Source of the DNA: Ursus arctos
Lineage: Eukaryota > Chordata > Mammalia > Carnivora > Ursidae
Length of the DNA: 64,000 bases
Assembly (NCBI RefSeq): GCF_023065955.2
Contig: NW_026622769.1
Coordinates: 39,711 to 103,710, forward strand
Direction: 5' to 3'
Shown: positions 12,650 to 23,176 of the stretch, piece after piece
How positions within the stretch are numbered: position 1 is the first letter of the stretch
Layout: each line of letters opens with the position of its first letter
The notes under the pieces: generated by a model
What the model saw: only the letters and a program-made list of their open reading frames with translations
Told to the model about the DNA's origin: nothing
The model's database searches: none
Position numbers and translations under genes: made by a program

Positions 12650-13560
12650 AGGCCTGGGGTCATCCACGGGTTGGCAGCCGGGGCAGAGCTGGGGTGGGGA
12701 GACGATGGGGGTTCCGGTCCAGAAGGGGCCCCGGGCAGAGCGGGAGCTGCAGACCCAGCTCCGACGGCTGCCTGAGGGGCGGCCAGAGCGGGGTAGGTGG
12801 GGAAGCCAGACCTAAGGCCCCTCATTACCCGGTTCCCAGTGCCCCGGGCTGCGGCCGAAAGCCCCGGGCCCGGAACAGGTCTTTCGGAGGTGGACGCGCC
12901 ACGGAAGCCCACGGGCTGGTGGGTCTGGGCTCTTTTAGCAGGAAGTGGCCCGGGGGGCCCGGGGCGGGCGAGGGAAGCCCCACTCGCAGCTGCTCGACCT
13001 TCGGGCCCAGGCCCTGTGGGTCGCGGGACGGGGCGGGGCCTGCGCAGACGGCGGGGCGGGGCCGGCGGCCGGGGGGCGGGAAGCCGCGGGGCGTTGGGGG
13101 CGGGGCGGCGCGGCCGAGGCGGGGTGGGGAGGAGAGGGACCGGGAGCGTCCTAGTGCGAGGCCCACCTGGCGGGTCGGCTCCGAGCCCTCGCTGTGTGTT
13201 CGCGCAGCGCTCCCTCCCTGCCCTGCCCGCGCCCGCCCCCGGCCCCGGCCCGGAAGCGGAGCCCGCCCCCCGCAAGACCGGTCCGGGCGCGCACGGCCCT
13301 CCCGGTTGCGTAAGGCTCCGGCTTGCCGGGAGCCATCCCGGAGGACGGCGGGGCGCGGGGCCGAGCTGGGCCAGGGCGGCGCTGTGCTGGCGCGCCCCCG
13401 GCCGCCGGGCACCCTAAGCCGCCCAGAGATCGCCGAGCCTTGGAGCCCCGGGACCCACTCTGGGTGCCGCGGGGCAGGGAGAGCAGGCTGCCCCGCAAAG
13501 AAATAATAGCCCAGACGAGCTCGAACTGCGCCCTGGCGCGAGGCAGTTACGCCGCGGGGG
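12650..13560 (-). promoter_or_regulatory. OPLAH: CpG-rich OPLAH promoter region
   Basis: GC-rich, CpG-dense DNA immediately 5' of the OPLAH start, densest at about 13000-13450 with repeated GGGGCGGGGC (SP1-like) boxes. It probably holds the transcription start and an untranslated first exon. Long ORFs on both strands (for example 12445-13506 plus) are by-products of the base composition. Confidence 0.65.
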
Positions 13561-15249
13561 ATGGGGGCCACCGGCGGGCGCGCCCTGCAGAACCCCCTTG
13601 CTCCCCTCGTGCTTGCAGGTGCTGTGGACAAGGGCCCCTCCACAAGCCCTCACCACCCCTGCTGCCCGTCCAAGGCCAACCCTGCCACAGCCTGGGAGCA
13701 GCAGGACCCTCACAACAGCAGGGCTGATGTCCCCAAAAGCCGTGGCCAGTGTCCTGACAACGGGGCAGATGGCTGTCCCACCCTGGCCTATTTCCCCACG
13801 GGCAGAAAGGTGCCCAAGCTTGGAGTGGGCTCAAACTGTGCAGGGCCTGGAGCAGGTCTTTTAGACTCCCTAGAGGGAACGGTGGGGATGGGGGGGGCGT
13901 CCCAAGCAGAGGGAACAGCAGGTGAAGGGGGCTTCAGCTAATGTGCCAGGCCAGATAGCCAGACCAGCAGGGCCCCCACCACACACACTTCTCCGTCCCC
14001 TATGAGCCTTGCCAGCCCTGGAGGTGAGCCTTGCCAGGTCCTGGAAGGTGAGCTAAGTCAGGAGCACAGGCTTTGGGCTGCACCCCAGGCTAAAACAGGG
14101 AGGGCTCCCTTCTTCGTGGTGGCCTCTGGCAGCCTCAGCACCCTCTTCTGTGTAGTGGGGGAGGGAAAGGGGACATGAAAGGAGACATGGTTTTGAAGAA
14201 CTGTACCAAGAAAGGTACATGAGAGGGCAGTGCCGGGTCTATGACCTCTAACCCCACCTCACACCTTCTGACAGTGGCCCATGGCCTCCTCCACCAGCCC
14301 AGGCTCCAGCGGGTGTCTCCCCAGGTCCAGCCCTGCCTGGGCCAAGCATGGAAGACCTGAGCTCCCCAGCACATAGGGATTGGCCCTGGGATCAGGCCCA
14401 CAGGACCCACGCCCCCAAGGATGAGCTGTGACCTGCCCAGATGACTGTGTACCCAGTGCACCCACTGGCAGGTGCCAGCCATGGTAACGCCCCCAGACCT
14501 CTACCACAGTGACCCCTTGTCAGCTTCCCATGCCTCACGTCCAGCGGGGCCCCTGGCTAATCACCGCGGCCACGACGGTGGAGCTCTACGTCCACCTGCT
14601 CTGAGCAAACCACGAGATGGTGGTCAGTAGCCCCACTTCAGTCAGGACCCCCACCCGCAGCCCTCACCATGTCTCCTAACATGCCCTAACAGCCCGCGCA
14701 CCCTCCCACATGCCTGGATGATTGTCCCGCCCAATTCCCCACACGGCCTCTCCATCCTGGAGCTCGGCTGAGGGTCCATCCAGAGAGACTTCCACGACCC
14801 CCCATACCTACCACCACCTGGGGTGCTGTCCTCAGCCTTTTCACTGCCACAGGCACTGCCCCGCCCCCCACCCATCTTCACCCTGTGGCTGTGACTGTCA
14901 GCACACGACTGCATCTCTCTAAAGTTGCCATCCCCAAACCCTTCCAGCAGCTCCCCGCTGCTCTGCTCCTAGCCTGCAGCTCCTTGGAGGGGTCCACCTG
15001 CCACCTCCACTCGCCTCCTAACTCTCTTGACCTCACCTCCACTGAGGTCCTATCTGGCAAAACCAAAGAAGGCCCCGCAGCCACCCCAGCGCACAGTCCT
15101 CCTCTGACCGCCCGGGCACCCACCCATCCCCCGGCTGTGTGTTTGGAAAGCACCTTCCGCATTGGGCTCTTGACCCGCCTCCCCGACTTCCTCCTGCCGG
15201 CCTCCTTCACCACACCTTCTCGACGCATGTGTCCCGAGAAGTTCCCCTC
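13561..15249. other. Intergenic, no gene seen
   Basis: No exon of a known protein, RNA gene or clear repeat was recognised. I looked on the minus strand for downstream exons of the speriolin-like gene, for instance its conserved C-terminal FQLDRRI region, and found none. Confidence 0.5.
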
Positions 15250-15600
15250 TGCTATGGCCTGAATTGTGTCCCCCCAAAATGCGTACGTTGAAGCCTACCC
15301 CACAATATGACGGTATTCGGAGGCAGGACCTTTGGGAGGTGATGACGTCGTGAGGGTGGGGCCCCATAATGGGATTAGTGCCCTTATAAGAAGAGGCGGA
15401 AGAGTCTGCTCGTTCTCTCGTTCTCTCCGGAAGGTGAGGGCACGGCCCTAGAGTGGCCGCCTGTAAGCCCGCAATACAGCCTCACCGAGAGCCCCGCCCG
15501 CAGCCTGATCTGGGGGTCCCGGCCTCCGGAACCGTGGGGAGCGAACTGCTGAAGTCACCCAGCCGCGGTGGTTTGATACCGCAGTCCAGGCTGCGTACGT
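15250..15600 (+). mobile_element. MLT1-like LTR fragment (ERVL-MaLR)
   Basis: The stretch from 'GTGTCCCCCCAAAATG' through 'GGGATTAGTGCCCTTATAAG' to 'AGTCACCCAG' follows the order of the old mammalian MaLR long terminal repeats. It is degraded, and no internal retroviral coding region is attached. The subfamily call is from memory. Confidence 0.65.
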
Positions 15601-16369
15601 CCGCTCCGGTCACACTATCCCCCTGTGCACGCCTCCTGTCCCTCAGCACAGGGAGAGGACGCTGTGCCAGCACTGGCGTGGCCCTGTGGCCCCCCCATAT
15701 CTCCCCGTGGATCTGCACAGCCAGAGGCGCCCCTGAAGCGTGGCTCCCGTCCCCGTGAGACCTGGGCTCCGTTGAGCCTGCCTACGCGGGGGCAGTGCCC
15801 TACTTGCAGAGCTGAGACCAAACCCTGGGAGCTGCCCTCACCCGCTTTCTCACCCACCACACCCAGCCTGCCGAAGGCCTACTGCTCACCACCTTCCGTC
15901 CCCTGCCCTAGCCAAGCCTGTTATTCCTCACCGGGAGGACTACCCACCACCCCCACCCCTTCCCCTCAGGCGGGGAGCCCAGGGGGCACAGACCAGGGGC
16001 CGATCCTGCCGTCAGGTTCCTTCTGGCCCGCAGGCCCTCCCGGTCCTCGTCCGCCCTCCCCTTCCCCAGCGCAGGCTGAGCACAACGCCTCAGCCCAGCC
16101 AACTTGCTGCCCCCTCAGGGCCTTTCACAGACTAACCCTCAGCCCGACCCCAGCCCTGTGGCTCCTTCCCTCGGGTCCAGCTCTGCTCCAGCACTGCTTT
16201 CTCCGGGCGGCATTCCTTCATATCACCCCTCAGCACCTTCAGCACCCGGCAGGCCGCCGCCCCAAGGGAGCAGGGCTTCCCCCCACGTTTCCTGCTCTTG
16301 GCACAAGTTGAATGCGTGAAGCCTCGTGGGCCCCTGAGAAGAGCGCCCGCAGGCCCTGGTGCTTCTCAC

Positions 16370-16613
16370 CTCTTTCGGCATCCTTGAACTTGATGGTTCT
16401 GCGCCGGGACGGCCGGGGGCTGGCGGCCACTTCAGCCAGGATCCCGGAGCCACAGAAGCCCAGGCTGCTGCCCCGGTTCCGGAGCACCAGCTTCAGCTCC
16501 TGGTTCTCCTGGATGAGCTGCACGAGCCGCCGCAGCTCTTCGTTCTCCTGCGCCAGCCGCTGGATCTCCTGCCGCAGGCCCTCGTAGCTGCTGAGGAGGG
16601 ACATGCCCGGCAT
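16370..16613 (-). CDS. Speriolin-like first coding exon (partial, orphan)
   Basis: The minus strand carries an 82-codon open exon starting ATG at 16613 and ending at a good splice donor (AGAG|GTGAGAAG) at 16370. The protein starts MPGMSLLSSYEGLRQEIQ and contains a coiled-coil heptad region with ENEELRRLVQLIQENQEL, closely similar to the N-terminus of speriolin (SPATC1), a spermatogenic centrosome protein. The exon ends in ...DAER, as SPATC1 exon 1 ends in ...ER. SPATC1 itself is expected to the left of SMPD5 on the other strand, so this looks like a separate copy. I found no following exon or C-terminal speriolin domain in the window. It may be the first exon of a short lineage gene, an alternative exon, or a pseudogene remnant. 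Homology is fairly sure; function is unknown. Confidence 0.6.
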
Positions 16614-16824
16614 TGGGGGCGGCAGCTGCCAGCAGCTGGCGGGCTGGCCAGGGACAGCGGACCGGACCCCGTCATTGTGAGGTCAGCGGCTGCCCCTGCC
16701 CCCGTGCCTCAGCCGCATTCCGGGGCCCAGCAGTTCCGACCGCCTTGAGCAGGGCACACCCGACCTCTGACCTCTTGTCCCTGGAGTCCCTCTAGGAAAC
16801 CCCTCCTGGAGGGTGAAAGCTTCC

Positions 16825-17722
16825 TTTTTTAAATTTTTATTTTATTTTAATTCAATTAATTAGCACATAGCATATTGTTCATTTCAGAGGTAGAGGTCAG
16901 TGATTCATCAGTTGCATGTAACACCCAGTGCTCATCACATCAGTGCCCTCCTAATGCCCATCACCCAGTTACCCCAGCCCCCCACCCACCTCCCCTCCAG
17001 CAACCCTCAGTTTGTTTCCTAGAGTTAAGAGTCTTTTATGGTTTCTCTCCCTCTCTGATTTCGTCTTATTTTATTTTTCCCTCCTTTCTGCTATTATTCT
17101 CTGTTTTGCTTCTTAAATCCCACATATCAGTGAGATCATATGATAATTGTCTTTCTCTGACTGACTTATTTCACTTACCATAATACCCTCTAGTTCCATC
17201 CTGTCATTGCAAATGGCAAGATTCCATTTCTTTTGATGGCTGAGTAATATTCCAGCGTATATGCAGACCACATCTTCTTTATCCATTCATCTGTCGATGG
17301 GCATCTGGGCTCTTTCCATAGTCTGGCTCTTGTAGACATTGCTGCTATGAACACTGGGGTGCAGGTGCCCCTTCGGATCATTACATTTGTATCCTTGGGG
17401 TAAATACCCAGTAGTGCAATGGCTGGGTCGTAGGGTAGCTCTATTTTTAACGTCTTGAGGAACCTCCATACTGTTCTCCAGAGTGGCTGCACCAGCTTAC
17501 ATTCCCACCAGCAGTGTAAGAGGGCTCCCCTTTCTCCACATCCTCGCCAACATCTGTCGTTTCCTGACTTGCTAATTTTGGCCGTTCTGACAGGTGTGAG
17601 GTGTATCTCACTGTGGTTTTGATTTCCCTGAAGCTGAGTGATGTTGAGCATTTTTTCATGTGCTTGTTGGCTGTTTGTATGTCTTCTTTGGAGAAGTGTC
17701 TGCTCACTGGAAGCTTCTTTAT
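16825..17722 (-). mobile_element. LINE-1, 5'-truncated 3' end
   Basis: Minus-strand translation gives the typical ORF2 C-terminus ([37 protein letters not shown]) followed by a 3' UTR ending in AT-rich sequence at the left edge. The insertion is truncated on its 5' side near 17722. The open reading frame extends by chance into flanking DNA to about 18083. Confidence 0.9.
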
Positions 17723-18825
17723 CCCAGCCTGGCACAGATGTATTGCACGGAGAGGGAGTCAAAGATTCGGGCCTCCCCGTGGCCACCAGCTGCAGCATCT
17801 CCAGCCGCCCGTGCCAGGACACGGGGCTGGGTGACTGGGCACGGTCCCCGAGGTGGTCACAGCCAGCACAGCATCTGAAAGGGCCGGGAAAGTGGATGTT
17901 TGCGCTGCCTTGAAGGAGGGGCTCTTCTGGCCCAGCAGCTGAGGGAGCAGCACAGTGAAGACTAGGGCGGGTCAGAATTCCAGGGACATGGGGTGAGTCC
18001 GAGAGTGCATTAGGGTGGGGCTGGAAGCAAAGAGATGGGGCGGGTGGTGCCAAGCCTGGGGCAGGGGTTGGGGGGGGCAGCACACATGGAGGCCAGGCCC
18101 CCCCGGAGGGGGCAGTACAGACGGGGACACAACCTCATGGGAAAGGGCGGGGCAGGCAGCAGGGAGACCCTGCAAAAGGGCTGAGGACCTCAGATTCCCA
18201 GTGGCAGGGGAGCCACCCCTAAGGGTAGCAGTGGACTGTACAGTTAGGGCCCACGAAGGACTTCCGTCTCTCACCCAGTGCGCCTTCTAACCGGGCAGTT
18301 CTGTGCTGTTGCTGCCCTTTCCTGTCCTCTTCTCAGTTATGATTAGTATTTATCTCACATCATTTCCTTTTTGCTGGTCTGCTCAGTGCAGTTTCCACTT
18401 GTTAACCTGGGAACGGCAAGCTCTTGGGAGGGGGGGTCTTTGCAGTGGTGACCGTGGAGGGGGTCTCTGACAGCAGTGTTCCAGGAGACAGGGTGACACC
18501 TGCACTTAAGCTCGATGGAAATTATGACAATTTCAATGGTTCCTATAACTAGGAAATATCCTAATTCTAAGGATTATGGAGTAGGGCATTTCTGCAAGGA
18601 CTAGAGATTTTAACTGAGAGGAATGACAGGCTCAGGGCAGTCAACTTCCAACTCAGACACTCTCAGAGGGGGGACTGTGGTAGGCAGAATTCTAAGGCCC
18701 CCACGACTCCTGTGCTGGGTACATGCCCTGCATAATCCCAGAATAAAATGGGTTTCACACCCATGATAAGGTTATTCATATGGCACGGAATGTGCGTGGC
18801 CTCTAGGAACTGACATTGCATAGTC
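17723..18825. other. Intergenic, mostly unannotated
   Basis: GC-rich until about 18300, then AT-richer. I recognise no exon. The last part, about 18676-18825, looks like an old interspersed repeat (TAGGCAGAATTCTAAGGCCC and following), but I cannot name it with confidence. Confidence 0.4.
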
Positions 18826-18840
18826 AAAATACAAAAAGAC

Positions 18841-19040
18841 GGGGCGCCTGGGTGGCGCAGTCGTTAAGCGTCTGCCTTCGGCTCAGGGCCTGATCCCGGC
18901 GTTCTGGGATCGAGCCCCACATCAGGCTCCTCTGCCATGAGCCTGCTTCTTCCTCTCCCACTCCCCCTGCTTGTGTTCCCTCTCTCGCTGGCTGTCTCTC
19001 TGTCATATAAATAAATAAAATCTTTAAAACAAACAAAACA
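18841..19040 (+). mobile_element. CanSINE (tRNA-derived SINE)
   Basis: Full-length young-looking element: tRNA-like head with GGTGGCGCAG and GGGATCGAGCC boxes, CT-rich body, AATAAATAAAATCTTT tail. Flanked by a 15-bp target-site duplication, AAAATACAAAAAGAC at 18826-18840 and AAAATACTAAAAGAC at 19041-19055 (one mismatch). Confidence 0.95.
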
Positions 19041-19469
19041 AAAATACTAAAAGACAAAGAGAAAACCTCCAAAGTCACAAGGTAAAAATGACTTCTCACA
19101 TATGAGAAAACCCAGTAAGATCAGAAACAATGGAGGGCAGGAAACAATGAGACGACGTATTCAGTCATTCTTTTAATGACTCAAGCAAGACTCCTAAATT
19201 CTGGAAAGTGATCTTTGGGGAATTAAGGTAAAATAAAGACAGTCCAAGACAAAGACAGAGAATTTCCTGCTAGAAGACCTGCCTCACAAGAAACACTGAA
19301 GAAAGTTCTTCACAGGATGGAGGCAGAGGAGATCCCGAACTCTTCTCCTTCCAAGGACACAGCAAATTTACAATGCATATGGAGGAATTCCTCCTGAAAA
19401 GGCCCTGAAAAGTGGATGAGCAGAGCCTCCACAACAAAGGACAACAAGGCAGCATTGAAATGGGTAAGA

Positions 19470-19640
19470 GTGGGGCCTCTGGCTCAGTCGGTGAAGTGTG
19501 AAGCGTCTGCCTTTGGCTCAGGTCAGGATCTCAGGGTCCTGAGATCTCAGTCGAGCCCCACTTGGGGCTTCCCTTGGGGGAAGTGGGCTTCCCCCACTTG
19601 CTTCTCCCTCTGCCTCTGCTGCTCCCCCTACTTGTGCACA
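19470..19640 (+). mobile_element. Older CanSINE copy
   Basis: Degraded head (GGCTCAGTCGGTGAAG), then the diagnostic CTGCCTTTGGCTCAGGTC and a CTCTGCCTCTGCTGCTCCCC body. It sits directly against the L1 fragment that follows. Confidence 0.8.
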
Positions 19641-20400
19641 AAGGAAACCATCACCAAAAGGAAAAGGCAACCTACTGAACAGGAGAAGATATTTGCAAGT
19701 CATACATCTGGTAAGGGGTCAATATCCAAAATACGTAAGAACTCAAATAACTCAACAGGTAAAAAAAACAACAAGCAACCTGATTTAAAAAATGGGCAGA
19801 GGATCTGAATAGACATTTTCCCAAAGACATGCAGATGGCCAACAGACGCATGGAAAGACGTTCAACATCCTCGTCATCAGGGACGTGCAAACCAAAGCCA
19901 CGGTGAGATCGCACCGCACTCCTGTTAGAATGGCTGACGTCAGAAACACAAGAAATAACAAATGTGGGCAAAGATGCGGGAAAAAGGCAACCACTGTGGA
20001 AAACGGTGTGACGGTTCCTCAAAAGAATAGGAATAGAAATGCCCTATGACCCAGCTATTACACTTGTGGGCATTCGTCTGAAGAAAAGAAAAACACTAAT
20101 TCAAACCGATATCCGCTGCCTTCTGATCACAGCAGCACTCTTCACGACGGTCAAGACGGAGGCACCACCCCAGAGTCTGTCCACGGATGACCGGATAGAG
20201 GCTGCTGCACACACACTGTCAAGTACCGCACAGCCAGAAAAAAAGAATAAAATCCTGCTGTTTTTCACAACAAGGATGGACCTTGAGGGTATAATGCTGC
20301 ATGAAATAAGTCAGATAATACACGATTCACTCATGGGGAATCCGAGCAAAGAAAGGAAACATCAACAAACCCATAGGTACAGACAACAGACTGACGCCAC
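19641..20400 (+). mobile_element. LINE-1 ORF2 3' fragment
   Basis: Plus-strand sequence matches the end of L1 ORF2 (AATGGGCAGAGGATCTGAAT; frame with MPYDPAITLVGI; then a 3' UTR-like GAAAGGAAAC stretch). It is disrupted by frameshifts and stops, and 5'-truncated. The right edge is uncertain. Confidence 0.8.
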
Positions 20401-21390
20401 CAGAGGGGAAGGGGACGGGGCAGGTGCGGTGCGTGAAGGGCACCCGGTGGTGGGGCAGGGGCATTCCTCTGGGAGAAGCAGCCTCCCCCAGACGCTGCCC
20501 CCAGGGACAGGCAGCCCGGACAGGGGGCTGACTTCCTCTGGGCGAGTGGGGCACGGTCGGAGACACGGAGGTCCTCGCGGTGAAGAACGGTGACAAGGCT
20601 CTCACCACAAACGTGGAGGCTTGAAAGAGCACACGTGTAATTCACGTACAGCCCTGGGGGCTGGGAGCTCAGGCAGAGTCTCATGGATTAAGATCACGGT
20701 GTTTATAGGAACGGCTCCTTCTGGAGGTTCCGGGGAGAGTTCGTTGGGTGCTGCGTCCAGCGTGCCGCGCTCCTGCGCTTGGGGCTGCGTCACTCCAGTC
20801 TCCGTCCCCACCGTCCTTTGCCTTCTCCTCTCCGGTAACCAAATCTCCCTCTGCTTCCATCTCACAAAGATACTCATGATTACACTGAGGGCCTGCCCGG
20901 GCATCTCAAACTCCTTAACTTAACTGTATCGGCGAGGTTCCTTGCGCCATACAAGGTACCATTCGTAGCTCTCGGGGGCTGGGATCTAGATCTCTGTGGA
21001 GGGTACTCTTCAGCCTGTGACACTGGCCGGACATGAGGCATTCTCCAACCCCACGCTGACCCATCAGCAAAGGGTGGAGCCTCACTGGCGGGGGCTCGAG
21101 CACCAGCTTCGGCCAGTTGGTGGACCGCCCCAAGCTGTGCTGACCCAGCCGGGACTCCTAGGAAGCCTGGCTTCAAAAGAAGACCTGGGGGCTGGGGGAG
21201 GGCTCTGAGTAGTGACAGCACAGACTGCACACGGGGGCGGGGAGACTTCCGTAACGGTCCGACAAGCTGCTAGATTGATAAACTAGCAAAGCAGCAAGGT
21301 CAACAAGCCCGAGGAGGGACGGGCTAATCACACTCCAGAGTCACTGTAACGGATCATCTAAACTGCCCAGTTTTCAACAAAAGCTCATGA

Positions 21391-21522
21391 GATGTGCGGA
21401 GAGTAGTGTAGCAGCTGCCCGGGGATGTGCGGAGAGTAGTGTAGCAGCTGCCCGGGGATGTGCGGACAGTAGTGTAGCAGCTGCCCGGGGATGTGCGGAG
21501 AGTAGTGTAGCACCTGCCCGGG
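21391..21522. repeat. Minisatellite, four copies of a 33-bp unit
   Basis: A unit beginning GATGTGCGGAGAGTAG and ending GCTGCCCGGG is repeated exactly four times head to tail (4 x 33 = 132 bp) with one to three substitutions per copy. Because 33 is a multiple of three, the minus strand reads as a small open repeat peptide; I see no sign that it is a gene. Confidence 0.92.
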
Positions 21523-22530
21523 GACGTAGGTAAGAGGAACTGTCTTGGAAGCCCAGATGTTGGACTTAAGCCACAAAGACATCAAAGCTTTCCTTAGCCA
21601 GATGCCCATGAGTGGGGGGGGGGAGTCCCGCACAGGTTCCACTGCTATTGCTGGACCCCCAAGCCACGGAGCAGTGACCCACCACCTCGGACCCCTCCAC
21701 CTGGAGCTCCTCTGCTAGACCCTCCACCCAAGGCTCAGCCAATACCATCCTTCCCACTGGCTAGTGCTGCACCCTAGGGACCCATGTTAGAGCCGACAGC
21801 CTGTAGCAATGAGCTCATGACCTTGGGACTCACCCGTCTTCCCAAGTCCCCCACCAACCTAATGGAAAAGGGACCATCTGTGGAGGGTCCTGCACATTCC
21901 CAGATGGTTACTGGCCCCTCTGAGGCTGGGACACGGTTGGGATATGTCTGTGCTGTCTTCAGGGCTCAGGTCTCTGGGGACAGGCTCACTGTGAAGTCCT
22001 GAGGCTCACCCCGCATTCACACAGCCCCTTCTAGGGTGGGGCCTCGGCAGAGATCTTATTTTGTAAAGATCTCATTTTGTAAAATTTGCAGAAGTAGAAT
22101 AATCACCGTCAGTTAAAGCTCTCTTCCCGCGGCAACCTGCTGTCAGTCACTCCCCCCTGCTGCATGGGACTGTGGGGGGCACTGCTCAAAACCCCGAGCT
22201 GGGGCTACATTCAGTGTGGGTTTAGCGGGAACAGCCACTTCCTGGAAGAGTTAAGCTATTGCCATCAATCTGGTGTGGAAATGGCTCCCAGGGACACACC
22301 GGTCCCCCTCTGTGCTGAGCGTCAGGACACTCTGGGCTGACGGAACTGGCTGATGAGTGTCGTCAGTTCAAGAAACACCCAGGGCCATCTAGTCACAAAC
22401 GAGAAAACCACAAAGGCCCTGAAATCTGAGGGCTTATATGTAGAAGAAATGTGATAGAGGTCTCCTCAAGTTTAACAGTTCTAAAAACTTATACCATATC
22501 ACCCACAGGAGCCATTATCTGAAAATAAGG

Positions 22531-22744
22531 TTTTTTTTTTTTTCTTTTTTTCTTTTTTTCGATTTTATTTATTTATTTGACAGAGAGAGATGGCCAGCGA
22601 GAGAGGGAACACAAGCAGGGGGAGTGGGAGAGGAAGAAGCAGGCTCCCAGCAGAGGAGCCTGATGCGGGGCTCGATCCCAGAACCCTGGGATCACGCCCT
22701 GAGCCGAAGGCAGACGCTTAACGACTGAGCCACCCAGGCGCCCC
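22531..22744 (-). mobile_element. CanSINE
   Basis: Minus-orientation element: poly(T), GATTTTATTTATTTATTTG, GA-rich body, then GAGCCACCCAGGCGCCCC at its head. A degraded direct repeat (TGAAAATAAGG / TGAAAAAAACT) flanks it. Confidence 0.93.
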
Positions 22745-22809
22745 TGAAAAAAACTTTTCTAAGCTGTAGTAAAAATAAACTTTGATCAAACATGTTAGAA
22801 AAGACACTA

Positions 22810-23005
22810 GGGGCGCCTGGGTGGCACAGAGGTTGGGCGTCTGCCTTCGACCCAGGGCGTGATCCCGGCGTTATGGGATCGAGCCCCACATCAGGCTCCT
22901 CCGCGATGAGCCTCCTTTTCCTCTCCCACTCCCCCTGCCTGTGTTCCCTCTCTCGCTGGCTGTCTCTCTCTGTCAAATAAATAAAAAATAAAATTAAAAA
23001 AAAAA
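22810..23005 (+). mobile_element. CanSINE
   Basis: Full-length plus-orientation copy with a perfect 13-bp target-site duplication AGAAAAGACACTA at 22797-22809 and 23006-23018. The perfect duplication suggests a recent insertion. Confidence 0.96.
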
Positions 23006-23057
23006 AGAAAAGACACTAAATTATCTTCTCTTCGTATATCACAAAAGTGTTGTCATC

Positions 23058-23176
23058 TTTTTATTTTATTTTATTTTATTTTATTTTAAGTCATCTCTGC
23101 ACCCAATGTGGGGCTCGAACTCACAACCCAAGATCAAGAGTTGCACGCTCCACTAACTGAGCCCACCAGGCACCCC
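23058..23176 (-). mobile_element. Old tRNA-derived SINE copy with (TTTTA)n tail
   Basis: Begins with a (TTTTA)n stretch at about 23060-23088 and ends CCACCAGGCACCCC. The GGGGCTCGAACTCACAACC box marks an older CanSINE-type family. A similar copy lies in WDR97 at 60613. Confidence 0.8.

Noticed and set aside
12445..13506. 353-codon open frame on the plus strand opposite the OPLAH promoter
   Set aside because: It overlaps the OPLAH first exon antisense and a CpG island, has low-complexity Gly/Arg/Pro composition and matches no family I know.
17190..18083. 297-codon minus frame
   Set aside because: The left part is the L1 ORF2 C-terminus and the right part is flanking DNA that happens to stay open.
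18841..18920. tRNA-gene-like A and B boxes in the CanSINE heads
   Set aside because: These are SINE heads derived from a tRNA, not functional tRNA genes; they lack an acceptor stem pairing and continue into the SINE body.
21391..21522. Possible CRISPR-like array
   Set aside because: Units are directly tandem with no spacers and this is a mammalian genome; it is a minisatellite.
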